DNA from: Bog-950 sp964423405
GTDB taxonomy: Bacteria; Bacteroidota; Bacteroidia; Chitinophagales; LD1
Assembly: GCA_964423405.1 (NCBI GenBank)
Contig: CAYREY010000016.1
Span: 1-64,000 of the forward strand
Length of the DNA: 64,000 nt
Direction: 5' to 3'
The position numbers and the translations under genes are program-made. Positions 1 through 5,970 of the stretch are shown here, in pieces. A model generated the notes under the pieces. That model worked only from the letters and a program-made list of their open reading frames with translations, did not search any database and had not been told where the DNA came from. The first letter of the stretch is position 1, and every line of letters begins with the position of its first letter.

Positions 1-54
1 CTGGCCGTTGGCCGATAGTTGCAGCGCAATAAGTAATATAGCCAGCCACCTCAT
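1..54 (-). CDS. N-terminus of a secreted protein (partial)
   Basis: An ATG on the minus strand at 54 opens a frame that runs off the left edge. The 18 visible residues (MRWLAILLIALQLSANGQ) form a typical signal peptide: a short basic start, a hydrophobic core and a small polar exit. The protein is therefore probably exported. Nothing of the mature part is in the window, so no function can be given. It faces away from the 27-bp repeat at 93-119, and the 5' region 55-92 is AT-rich, consistent with a promoter, although no clear motif is seen. Confidence 0.55.
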   Translation of the reverse strand, partial: MRWLAILLIALQLSANGQ

Positions 55-92
55 AATAGTTAAATATACTATAGTTTACGTAAAAGCAAGGC

Positions 93-119
93 AATAGGTT
101 ATGTAACTACTGTGCGCAG
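93..119. repeat. 27-bp direct repeat, copy 1
   Basis: This 27-bp sequence (starts AATAGGTTATGTAACTACT, ends GCGCAG) recurs at 729-755 in the same orientation with two mismatches. The two copies bracket the small membrane-protein gene at 148-552 and one copy of the larger palindromic repeat. The arrangement resembles a segment inserted between, or recombined across, direct repeats. Confidence 0.7.
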
Positions 120-147
120 ATGTAAAGGCAAATTATACTAAAGGCAA

Positions 148-552
148 TCACTTTCCTGTAATATTCTTATCCTGGCATATTTGAACAATAAAAGCAATAA
201 CGAAAGCAGAATAACCCAGGTACTTAGTCCATTTCCTGAATACTTTGTAGTATCTCTCATTCCACCGTCGGTCATAATGGTCAACTACAATTGAAATAAG
301 ATTTGCAACTAAACAGAACATCGAAAAGAACATAACAATGGCCGCCTTATCAGTAAAATGCACACCGGGGCGGTAATTCACCCTGATGTATAAATCGTTT
401 CTCATCAAACCCGTTACACCTATGTAAATAACTAAAAGCGATAGCAGGATATAAAATACTCTTTCAATAGCAAATACTTGATTTGGCTTATACTGGCCAT
501 AATTTGTACGGTCAACTCCTTTATAGCGTCTGGATTTTTTATTCTTTTTCAA
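148..552 (-). CDS. Small membrane protein, unknown function
   Basis: The 134-residue protein starts with a very basic stretch (MKKNKKSRRYKG) followed by three hydrophobic segments at about residues 31-50, 70-92 and 113-128, so it is probably a three-pass inner-membrane protein. No family is recognised. The only available start is TTG at 552, because an in-frame TAA lies two codons upstream; this is unusual and may mean the 5' end was altered. It sits alone between the two 27-bp direct repeats, is AT-rich compared with the genes after 3,400, and faces away from the lipoprotein gene at 839. Likely part of the accessory island; whether it is expressed is unknown. Confidence 0.5.
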   Translation of the reverse strand: MKKNKKSRRYKGVDRTNYGQYKPNQVFAIERVFYILLSLLVIYIGVTGLMRNDLYIRVNYRPGVHFTDKAAIVMFFSMFCLVANLISIVVDHYDRRWNERYYKVFRKWTKYLGYSAFVIAFIVQICQDKNITGK

Positions 553-580
553 GTAAAATTAATTAAATCACTTTTCATCT

Positions 581-632
581 GTGGTTGGTGTTTAGCTTCT
601 ATATAAAATAAAAGAGCAGCGTCACCAACCAC
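581..632. repeat. 10-bp inverted repeat (stem-loop)
   Basis: GTGGTTGGTG at 581-590 is matched by CACCAACCAC at 623-632, a perfect 10-bp inverted repeat with a 32-nt AT-rich loop. The left arm and following bases (GGTGTTTAGC) match the hairpin at 3355-3382, so the two may be one repeat family, here split by extra sequence. Confidence 0.5.
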
Positions 633-649
633 CATGCTATTAAACGATA

Positions 650-728
650 AATATATAACAAGTATATTTGATTAGCCGCAGGGGCCTGCCTCGCACTAGC
701 CTGGCTTCAGAGACCCTGCGGGGACACA
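650..728. repeat. Island palindromic repeat, copy A
   Basis: About 79 bp beginning AATATATAACAAGTATATTTG and ending in GCGGGGACACA. The core holds an inverted repeat (CCGCAGGGGC pairing with GACCCTGCGG, one mismatch). Highly similar copies lie at 1330-1409 and 2682-2757, and a truncated copy at 2084-2108. It directly abuts the 27-bp repeat at 729-755. Confidence 0.8.
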
Positions 729-755
729 AATAGGTTGTGTAACTACTATGCGCAG
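729..755. repeat. 27-bp direct repeat, copy 2
   Basis: Second copy of the 27-bp repeat at 93-119 (two mismatches, same orientation). It follows directly after palindromic repeat copy A and lies about 80 bp before the lipoprotein start at 839. Confidence 0.7.
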
Positions 756-838
756 TTATAATACTAGTGGTTGATAGCGAGGCTCTATTATATTTACGGG
801 AGATAAATACGAAACGCGGTAGAAAACAATTGCAACGA

Positions 839-1261
839 ATGATTAAATTAAAAATTCTCGTCCTACTATTTGGATTATCATCGTGCTCCCAAGCCAGCTA
901 TAAGTCAGAAATAGATATTTCGCAACTTTTTATGCGACTTGTTGAAGAGGGAAACTACGCTGAGGCTAAAAGGTTGTTAGAAGAAAACTATAGCAATTTC
1001 CCCGGCATAGATACTAATTTAGGTATTGCATCCAGTTATCTAAAACAGTATGGATTGCCCTCTACTGAAAAAGTAAAAATTACAACCGAAGCATTTTTAG
1101 GAGTTGAAATGACTGTACTTAGATACGAACTAACAAATAACAAGGTTAGTGAAAAGCATACTTTTGTAATCTCTATAGGTAAAAGCAAATATGCGGGGAA
1201 AATAGTCACATTTAGTATTGAGCACAAATCAGCCAGCATTCTTGATCCAGATACTAAGTAG
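839..1261 (+). CDS. Small lipoprotein, unknown function
   Basis: The frame is open from about 767, but the convincing start is the ATG at 839: it gives MIKLKILVLLFGLSSCSQ, a lipoprotein signal peptide with lipobox LSSC and the lipidated cysteine at position 16. The 140-residue product would be anchored in the outer or inner membrane facing the periplasm. The mature part has an N-terminal helical region (residues 25-50, rich in E, A, K, L) and a beta-rich C-terminal half. No family recognised. It is AT-rich and lies between palindromic repeat copies A and B, like its neighbour at 1420. Confidence 0.7.
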   Translation: MIKLKILVLLFGLSSCSQASYKSEIDISQLFMRLVEEGNYAEAKRLLEENYSNFPGIDTNLGIASSYLKQYGLPSTEKVKITTEAFLGVEMTVLRYELTNNKVSEKHTFVISIGKSKYAGKIVTFSIEHKSASILDPDTK

Positions 1262-1269
1262 CACCCACA

Positions 1270-1409
1270 GGCGCAATGAAGCCAGGCTTTGAGCTAAGCT
1301 TCTTGTGCTGTAACAAATACGCTGCTGTGAATATATAACAGGTATATTTGATTAGCCGCAGGCTCCTGCCTCGCATAAGCCTGGCTTAAGAGACCCTGCG
1401 GGGACACAA
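1270..1409. repeat. Island palindromic repeat, copy B (with left arm)
   Basis: The core 1330-1409 matches copy A closely. The left extension 1270-1329 (GGCGCAATGAAGCCAGGCTT and following, up to ACAAATACGCTGCTGTG) is shared with copies C and D, so the full unit is about 140 bp. AAGCCAGGCTT in the left arm can pair with AAGCCTGGCTTA in the core about 100 bp away, in addition to the inner CCGCAGG/CCTGCGG stem. Confidence 0.8.
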
Positions 1410-1419
1410 TAAAATATTT

Positions 1420-2007
1420 ATGAGATATATCATATTGTTTTTTCTTTTTCTTGCCGGTTGCAAACGAGAGAATCGTTTAACTACGATAAAAACCTCTATA
1501 TGTTCATCAGAAGAACTTAGTCTGCATATAGATTCTGCAATTTTTAATAAATTCAAACAAACCGACTATGTTATGATAGGGTTATATGACAATAATGAGT
1601 GGCTTTTTTTTAGCATGAATAAACGTGGGCACTCCTTAAAAGTAATATCATTTCAGGCTAATCTACCTTTTAACCCTAGAAACGATAAAGGTGAAAAAGA
1701 GAGAGTGTTAAATGATGAATCGAAGAGTTATGAGATAATGACTTGTATAACCAGAGCTACCCCAAAAAATTTAATCGATTTTAATGATACTACAATATAT
1801 ATAAGCGACCCAATGGTAAGTTCGTATAAAGTATACTACGGTTATGGTAGTTGGAGTTATAAAGCGTCCGAAACATATTATAGAGATTATTATATCGATG
1901 TTGCCGATTCAACACTTGATTTAGAGATTAAAGAGTTTGCAAGGAAAATTTATAACGCAGCTTTATTATTGCGCCACTATCCTTCTGTTGAAATACCTGT
2001 AAAGTAA
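1420..2007 (+). CDS. Lipoprotein, unknown function
   Basis: The 195-residue product begins MRYIILFFLFLAGCKRENR, a short lipoprotein signal peptide with lipobox LAGC and the cysteine at 14. The mature part is mixed alpha/beta, ends in a helical stretch (EIKEFARKIYNAALLLRHYP) and has no recognised family. It is AT-rich, starts only 11 bp after palindromic repeat copy B and is followed within about 10 bp by copy C, so it occupies exactly one inter-repeat slot. Probably a periplasm-facing surface or envelope protein; an immunity-type role would fit the context but is only a guess. Confidence 0.7.
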   Translation: MRYIILFFLFLAGCKRENRLTTIKTSICSSEELSLHIDSAIFNKFKQTDYVMIGLYDNNEWLFFSMNKRGHSLKVISFQANLPFNPRNDKGEKERVLNDESKSYEIMTCITRATPKNLIDFNDTTIYISDPMVSSYKVYYGYGSWSYKASETYYRDYYIDVADSTLDLEIKEFARKIYNAALLLRHYPSVEIPVK

Positions 2008-2017
2008 CTATTTCTCT

Positions 2018-2108
2018 CCCTTTGGCGCAATAATGCCAGGCTTTGGGCAAATCTTCTTGTGCCGTAACAAATACACCACTGTGAATATATAACAAGTATA
2101 TTTGATTA
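2018..2108. repeat. Island palindromic repeat, copy C (truncated)
   Basis: The left arm (2018-2083, including TTTGGCGCAATAATGCCAGG) and the first 25 bp of the core (to TTTGATTA at 2108) are present; the GC-rich palindromic part is missing. The break falls at the 3' end of the minus-strand gene at 2111, as if that gene or its flank had replaced the rest. Confidence 0.7.
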
Positions 2109-2110
2109 AT

Positions 2111-2598
2111 CTAATGCTTAGCTTTATATTTCTTAATCCTATCTAAAGCCAAATCTTTAATACTCATATTTGAATATGGTGTATTGGGCAGATATGGGGT
2201 AAGTATTCTAATATTAGAAGAATCTACTTTATAGTTAAGTAATGGAGAACTGGAGTTAGCCAACACATAAAGTATTTTAACATTTTCAACTTTCTCAAAT
2301 ATCAACTTTCTAATACTTATAGGTTTATGAAACCCTTCCCATAGATAGCTAAATCTATCATCAAACAACGTGTCAAACAAAAACATTGGAAGGCTTTGTC
2401 CGTAATTCCACTTATTTAAAGAATCTGAGTATTTTCTGATTTCTCTATCCCTGGCATTCTTCTTTGCAACTAGCAAACCATTCTCACCGCCGTGGTTTAC
2501 TAAAAATTTATCTGTTTTTTTTGAGAAAGCAACGACACCACAGTTGATGAAAAAAGCAGAAACAAAAAAATAGTTTTAAAATACAGGGCATATTTCAT
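2111..2598 (-). pseudogene. Frameshifted small exported protein, unknown function
   Basis: The long frame (2111-2476, 121 residues) has no ATG and would need TTG at 2476. An ATG at 2598 opens another frame giving a signal peptide (MKYALYFKTIFLFLLF) that ends at a TAG 32 codons later. Adding one T to either T-run between 2550 and 2571 joins the two into one protein of about 162 residues whose sequence would read through INCGVVAFSKKTDKFLVNHG into the long frame. So either one base is missing from a homopolymer (sequencing error), the gene is decayed, or it switches phase. No family is recognised. It is AT-rich and lies between repeat copies C and D. Confidence 0.5.
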
Positions 2599-2652
2599 GG
2601 TAATAATAATTTAATCTACAGTAGATAATGGTATCGATGTTGCCTCCCCCCC

Positions 2653-2757
2653 CTCTTTGGCGCAACAAATACGCTACTGTGAATATATAACAAGTATATT
2701 TGATTAGCCGCAGGGTCCTGCCTAGCACTAGCCTGGCTTCAGAGACCCTGCGGAGAC
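2653..2757. repeat. Island palindromic repeat, copy D
   Basis: Core 2682-2757 is close to copy A and has a perfect 10-bp stem (CCGCAGGGTC / GACCCTGCGG). The left arm is shortened: GGCGCAA is joined directly to ACAAATACGC, skipping about 36 bp present in copy B. The 3' end of the repeat runs straight into an open frame, as if the repeat had cut off the start of the gene that follows. Confidence 0.8.
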
Positions 2758-3006
2758 AAAAACAAATTGAAGCTGGAGAGTTGGATTTATTCTTTAAAAA
2801 CCTACATAAAACACTAAAAGATAGATTAGGGATACTCGAGGGACAAGCTTTTAAAAAAGATAGACCCAGACGAAATTATGGGCGATGAAATTTTTTCTGA
2901 AATACTTGGACACAATAAAGGCTTAGTCGTTATTGGCAATAATAATCCTGGATGTGCGCATTGCTTCTATTTAACAGATAGAATAATAATGATAGGTAAC
3001 CCCTGA
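2758..3006 (+). pseudogene. 5'-truncated, frameshifted gene fragment (possible toxin tail)
   Basis: After repeat copy D the frame reads KQIEAGELDLFFKNLHKTLK and on to GQAFKK, then stops at 2888. At the A6 run (2853-2858) a shift by one base (five instead of six A) continues it to 3006: IDPDEIMGDEIFSEILG, then a tail with GCAHCFYLTDRIIMIGNP. There is no plausible start downstream of the repeat, so the 5' end is missing. The stop is 11 bp before a YwqK/MORN-type antitoxin-like gene, an order seen in polymorphic-toxin tails followed by their immunity gene. The toxin reading is inferred from context; no catalytic motif was identified. Confidence 0.4.
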
Positions 3007-3017
3007 TAATTGTATGT

Positions 3018-3335
3018 ATGGAAAAAGCGAAAGTGAAATATGAAGAACTAGAATTTGCTGGTTATGACGGTGGTGGTAGTGCCATTTATAAATACCAGGG
3101 AGGGTATTTTACCGGAATCATTTTAGACTTCAATCAAGATGGAATTCTTATTGGAGAAACTGAATATAAAAACGGATATATTGAAGGGATGCAGAGAGAA
3201 TATTACCAAAGTGGAAAGCTTGAGGCCGAATACTACGAAAAGAATAATCTACTAGATGGGATATTTAAAGAGTGGGATGAAGCTGGCAATTTGATTTCTG
3301 AAACGCACTGGAAAGAAGGGAAAAAGATTGCCTGA
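3018..3335 (+). CDS. MORN-repeat (YwqK antitoxin-like) protein
   Basis: The 105-residue product consists mainly of tandem MORN_2-type repeats: EYKNGYIEGMQREYYQSGKL, EYYEKNNLLDGIFKEWDEAG and ETHWKEGKK, each about 23 residues with the G-x-x-x-E-Y/W-x-x-x-G-x-L pattern. Such repeats define the YwqK family, often annotated as antitoxin or immunity proteins; they form a curved beta-sheet used for protein binding. No signal peptide, so cytoplasmic. It directly follows the truncated fragment ending at 3006 and is the last gene of the repeat-rich island. A role as immunity protein for a lost or displaced toxin is plausible but inferred. Confidence 0.7.
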   Translation: MEKAKVKYEELEFAGYDGGGSAIYKYQGGYFTGIILDFNQDGILIGETEYKNGYIEGMQREYYQSGKLEAEYYEKNNLLDGIFKEWDEAGNLISETHWKEGKKIA

Positions 3336-3354
3336 TTAGCTTTAAATTCCTTCA

Positions 3355-3382
3355 GCCGTGGTAGGTGTTTAGCACCTACGGC
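3355..3382. repeat. Hairpin between convergent genes
   Basis: GCCG-TGG-TAGGTG, loop TTTAG, CACCTA-CGGC: a 10-bp stem with a 3-nt bulge. It overlaps the stop codon of the minus-strand EamA gene (3376-3378) and lies 20 bp after the plus-strand gene, at the border of the island. There is no T-run, so it may be a palindromic repeat (related to 581-632) rather than a true terminator. Confidence 0.5.
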
Positions 3383-3792
3383 CATACCATTACCACTACA
3401 CCAGCAATAATAAGCGTAGCGGCTATAGCGGTTTTAATGGTAATGGCTTCGCCCAAAAATATAGCAGCCAGCACAATGGTAAGCGCCACACTTAGTTTAT
3501 CTATAGGTGCCACCTGTACTACATTGCCCAGTTGTAAGGCCTTAAAATAAAACAGCCACGACAGGCCTGTACCTATACCCGATATAACCAAAAACAGAAT
3601 GTTGGTTTTAGATAAGGTGCCCAGCACGGTAGCCTCGCCACGCGCCAGCACTATGGCCCATGCCATGCAGAATACTACACCGGTGCGTATAGCCGTAGCC
3701 AGGTTGCTGTTAATACCGGTAACGCCCACTTTGGCAAATATGGCTGTAAGCGATGCAAATAATGCAGAAAGGATAGCATACGTGTACCACAT
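3376..3792 (-). CDS. EamA family transporter (single-domain)
   Basis: The 138-residue protein is nearly all hydrophobic, with about five transmembrane segments, and matches the short EamA/DMT type (one 5-TM half instead of the usual two). Typical family phrases are visible: MWYTYAILSALFASLTAIFA at the start, GIGTGLSWLFYFKALQLG in the middle and the end of helix 4 to 5 (PIDKLSVALTIVLAAIFLGE). Such half-size members work as dimers and export small metabolites or drugs; the substrate here is unknown. ATG at 3792 is preferred over an upstream start at 3843, because the extra 17 residues look unlike the family. Base composition is that of the main chromosome, marking the end of the AT-rich island. 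Confidence 0.85.
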   Translation of the reverse strand: MWYTYAILSALFASLTAIFAKVGVTGINSNLATAIRTGVVFCMAWAIVLARGEATVLGTLSKTNILFLVISGIGTGLSWLFYFKALQLGNVVQVAPIDKLSVALTIVLAAIFLGEAITIKTAIAATLIIAGVVVMVWP

Positions 3793-3869
3793 AGCAGTAA
3801 GTTTTGTAAGCACTAAGTAACAGCAAATATGGTTGCTGTACAATTAACCCTGCATTCAGCCTACCGCAG

Positions 3870-4331
3870 CTATTTTACAAGCTCAATACTACCTGTTGCA
3901 TTAGCTATATGTACACTGTCGTTTAACGTATAGCCACTAAGGGTATGTATAGTGTATTTGCGTCCGCACATTTTGCATACTTCTGTTTCAAAGTTAAGGT
4001 TGGTTAGCTGATAGCTACGGCCAATGGTGGGCAGGTCTATAGTGTAATCTCTCTCGGCTCCATATAATAAACCAATACTGTTTACTATCTGGCCTTGGCC
4101 GTTGGTGGCATTGTTGCTAAACTCATGTCGGCTGATGCTATCTGTTAACTGGGTAAAGCCACTGCCTTTTACATAACTTTTTAGTATAAGCGGGGTTAAT
4201 TCGGTATCGCTAAAGCCGGTCATATTTATCCGTACCCGGTAATCATCTTTTGCACAGGTAATGCGGCATTCGCAGCTGTAAAGCGAAACCAATATAGTAG
4301 CAGCGATAAGAGCAACAAGGGTAATTTTCAT
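3870..4331 (-). CDS. Lipoprotein, unknown function
   Basis: ATG at 4331 gives MKITLVALIAATILVSLYSCEC, a lipoprotein signal peptide with the lipidated cysteine in LYSC. The 153-residue product is mostly beta-strand, with a CxxC pair near residue 118 (EVCKMCGRKY) and two more cysteines just after the lipid anchor, so disulfides or a metal site are possible. No family recognised. It lies 25 bp downstream of the next minus-strand lipoprotein gene (4375-4881) and is probably co-transcribed with it. Confidence 0.7.
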   Translation of the reverse strand: MKITLVALIAATILVSLYSCECRITCAKDDYRVRINMTGFSDTELTPLILKSYVKGSGFTQLTDSISRHEFSNNATNGQGQIVNSIGLLYGAERDYTIDLPTIGRSYQLTNLNFETEVCKMCGRKYTIHTLSGYTLNDSVHIANATGSIELVK

Positions 4332-4374
4332 GGCGGGGGATTTTACCATTAAAAATAACCCTTTAGCATAATTA

Positions 4375-4881
4375 CTACTGCTTTATATACTGCAGGCTAT
4401 TAAAACTGCCATTGGTTATCTGCCGGGTTTGGTTGCTCCAGTTGCCCGTAAAGGCAAACGTGCCATCAATTCGCTGCGCAACGGTATCGAAAGATGTAAT
4501 GGTCAGGTTGCCGCTGGTAGATGTAAACGGGTGCGAACCATCGGTAAAAAAGCGCATAGTAACGGTGGCGCCGCTCAGGCTATCGTACCCCACATTGTAC
4601 TGGCGGGGTGGCAGGTAATTGGCCCCGGTAACTTCTATATGCAGGTAGTTTACAGTAATCGGGTCGCCGTAAAATTCGGCTTTTAGGGCTTTGGCGGTAT
4701 CGTTGGCAGTGTACCAGCAATGGTTAAGCCCGCCGGTATGCCACACGCTGCCCACCTTATAGGCAAAGGTTTGCGGGTCGTAGTCCAGGTTGTCGCTCTC
4801 GCGCGAGCAGTTAGATAGCAGCAGTATGAATACTGCCACTAAAACATAAACACCCGCCTTTTTTATTTTTTTATTCGGCAT
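4375..4881 (-). CDS. Lipoprotein, beta-rich (DUF6252-like pattern)
   Basis: ATG at 4881 gives a lipoprotein signal peptide ending in LLSNC (cysteine about residue 25). The 168-residue mature protein has the layout of small Bacteroidota lipoproteins with a W-x-x-x-x-L binding face, a middle LHIEVTGANYLPPRQYNVG and a closing pattern of alternating strands (RIDGTFAFTGNWSNQ, then QITNGSFNSLQYIKQ) like DUF6252-type proteins. The exact family is uncertain. It is divergent from tetR; its start is only 60 bp from the palindrome at 4941-4956, so the TetR protein could also affect it. Confidence 0.7.
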   Translation of the reverse strand: MPNKKIKKAGVYVLVAVFILLLSNCSRESDNLDYDPQTFAYKVGSVWHTGGLNHCWYTANDTAKALKAEFYGDPITVNYLHIEVTGANYLPPRQYNVGYDSLSGATVTMRFFTDGSHPFTSTSGNLTITSFDTVAQRIDGTFAFTGNWSNQTRQITNGSFNSLQYIKQ

Positions 4882-4940
4882 CAAAGTATCACAAACATAA
4901 TGCTTTATGGGCGCAATGGCTCCTGTATCATTCTTTTCCC

Positions 4941-4980
4941 TACCGACCGTTTGGTAAATTAAAAAGTCTTCATAACTTCG
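4941..4980 (+). promoter_or_regulatory. Putative TetR operator and tetR promoter
   Basis: The imperfect palindrome TACCGACCGTTTGGTA (4941-4956) matches, in opposite orientation and with one mismatch, the site at 5748-5763 in front of the fad operon. A Bacteroidota-type promoter overlaps it: TTTG (4950-4953), 19 nt, then TAACTTCG (4973-4980, close to TAnnTTTG). Binding of the regulator would cover the -33 box, which suggests autorepression of tetR. Confidence 0.6.
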
Positions 4981-5007
4981 TTATCCAAATAAAGTTTTAT
5001 CCATTTT

Positions 5008-5047
5008 CCTTCTCCTTTTGGAGAAGGTCGCCGTAGGCGGGATGAGG
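5008..5047. repeat. Intergenic palindromic repeat in tetR leader
   Basis: CCTTCTCC-TTTT-GGAGAAGG (5008-5027) is a perfect 8-bp hairpin, followed by TCGCCGTAGGCGGGATGAGG. Together this is the CTCC-hairpin plus GGGATGAGG layout of dispersed repeats common in Bacteroidota genomes. It lies in the untranslated leader 17 bp before the tetR start. Confidence 0.55.
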
Positions 5048-5063
5048 CCATAAGGTATACACT

Positions 5064-5681
5064 ATGCCAAAGCAAAAGGTAGATGAACAGATTATAATAA
5101 TAGAGGCGCTGAAACTATTCAGAAAGCAGAGCTATTTTAATACCAGCATGAGCCAGATTGCCGATGCCTGTGGCTTGCAGAAGGGTTCACTTTATCACTA
5201 TTTTCCCAGTAAGGAGGACCTGATGCGCAAGGTGATAAAAAACGTACACGAGTTTTTTAAAACCAACGTATTTAGCCATGCCTACGATAAAAGCGTGCCG
5301 CCGCAAAAAAGGTTAGAGAACCTGTTCCTATCGGCTGAGAAAGTTTTCCTGAATGAAGAGAAGGGTAACCTGCTGGGGAACATGGGGGTAGAAACCGCCC
5401 TGATGGCCCCCGAGTTCAATACCCTGGTGCAGCGCTTTTTTTTAGATTTTTTTCATGCGGTTAAAACCATTTACCTGGATAAATACCCCGAGGCCATAGC
5501 TACCGAGCTGGCCGAGCGTAGCGTAGCCGAGGTAGAGGGCAGCCTGATGTTTAGTCGGGTATTTAACGATACAAACTACCTGAAAAACACCACTAAACGC
5601 ATTCTTAAAAGGCTTGAGGCCCCACCCAAACCCTCCCCCAAGGGGAGGGCTTTGAACAGCCAGGGCATTGAAATAGATTAA
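5064..5681 (+). CDS. TetR/AcrR family regulator of fatty acid oxidation
   Basis: The 205-residue protein has a TetR helix-turn-helix at about residues 10-56 (ALKLFRKQSYFNTSMSQIAD, then GLQKGSLYHYFPSKEDL) and an all-helical ligand domain. It most likely binds acyl-CoA and represses the beta-oxidation operon that starts 290 bp downstream; this is inferred from position and from the matching palindromes at 4941 and 5748. The last 20 residues (after RLEAPPKPSPKGRAL) are encoded by a palindromic repeat that runs into the gene, so the natural C-terminus was probably shorter. The start at 5064 fits the family length. Confidence 0.85.
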   Translation: MPKQKVDEQIIIIEALKLFRKQSYFNTSMSQIADACGLQKGSLYHYFPSKEDLMRKVIKNVHEFFKTNVFSHAYDKSVPPQKRLENLFLSAEKVFLNEEKGNLLGNMGVETALMAPEFNTLVQRFFLDFFHAVKTIYLDKYPEAIATELAERSVAEVEGSLMFSRVFNDTNYLKNTTKRILKRLEAPPKPSPKGRALNSQGIEID

Positions 5682-5736
5682 AAACGGGGCCGGCTGTTAA
5701 AGTCTCCCCTTTGGGGAGATTTAGAGGGGCCGGGCC
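5618..5736. repeat. Composite palindromic repeat overlapping the tetR 3' end
   Basis: Two GC-rich hairpins, CCCTCCCC-CAA-GGGGAGGG (5631-5649) and TCTCCCC-TTT-GGGGAGA (5703-5719), are joined by an inverted pair AACAGCC / GGCTGTT (about 5655 and 5692). The first half is translated as the tail of the TetR protein. The second half, followed by TTTAGAGGGG, may also stop tetR transcription. This matches the dispersed CTCCCC-type repeats of this phylum. Confidence 0.65.
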
Positions 5737-5747
5737 TGATTAAATTT

Positions 5748-5789
5748 TACCAAACGGTTGGTAGATAAAAAAGAAAAGGTATAAATTCG
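5748..5789 (+). promoter_or_regulatory. Putative TetR operator and fad operon promoter
   Basis: TACCAAACGGTTGGTA (5748-5763) is a 14/16 palindrome and the reverse complement, with one mismatch, of the site before tetR. A promoter-like TTGG (5758-5761) and TAAATTCG (5782-5789) overlap and follow it with about 20 nt between them, the same geometry as at tetR. It lies 28 bp before the 42-aa leader ORF and 182 bp before fadN, so the operon is probably repressed until the regulator binds its ligand. Confidence 0.65.
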
Positions 5790-5816
5790 TAGTCCTTATT
5801 TATAAAATCGCTCAAA

Positions 5817-5945
5817 ATGAAATTAAAGGAATACATATTACCGGCTACGGTTATGCTGTGCAACACCGGTATCCTTTACATAGGCAACGCTGCTGAACTT
5901 ATAGGCACGCAAGGGCGTTTATTTAATACTTCAACAATCAAATAA
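5817..5945 (+). CDS. 42-residue leader ORF of the fad operon
   Basis: ATG at 5817 opens a complete 42-codon frame (MKLKEYILPATVMLCNTG, then ILYIGNAAELIGTQGRLFNT) ending at TAA 5943-5945, 25 bp before fadN. The product is mildly hydrophobic in residues 7-29 with one cysteine, so it could be a short membrane-associated peptide or a translated leader. It is the first frame after the putative promoter and codon use is like that of the neighbours. No family recognised; it may equally be an untranslated leader that happens to be open. Confidence 0.45.
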   Translation: MKLKEYILPATVMLCNTGILYIGNAAELIGTQGRLFNTSTIK

Positions 5946-5970
5946 TCATTCATAAATAATCAATCAAATA

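Noticed and set aside
93..2757. Integron cassette array with attC sites
   Set aside because: The repeats lack the GTTRRRY / RYYYAAC simple sites of attC at their ends, genes lie in both orientations and no integrase is in view.
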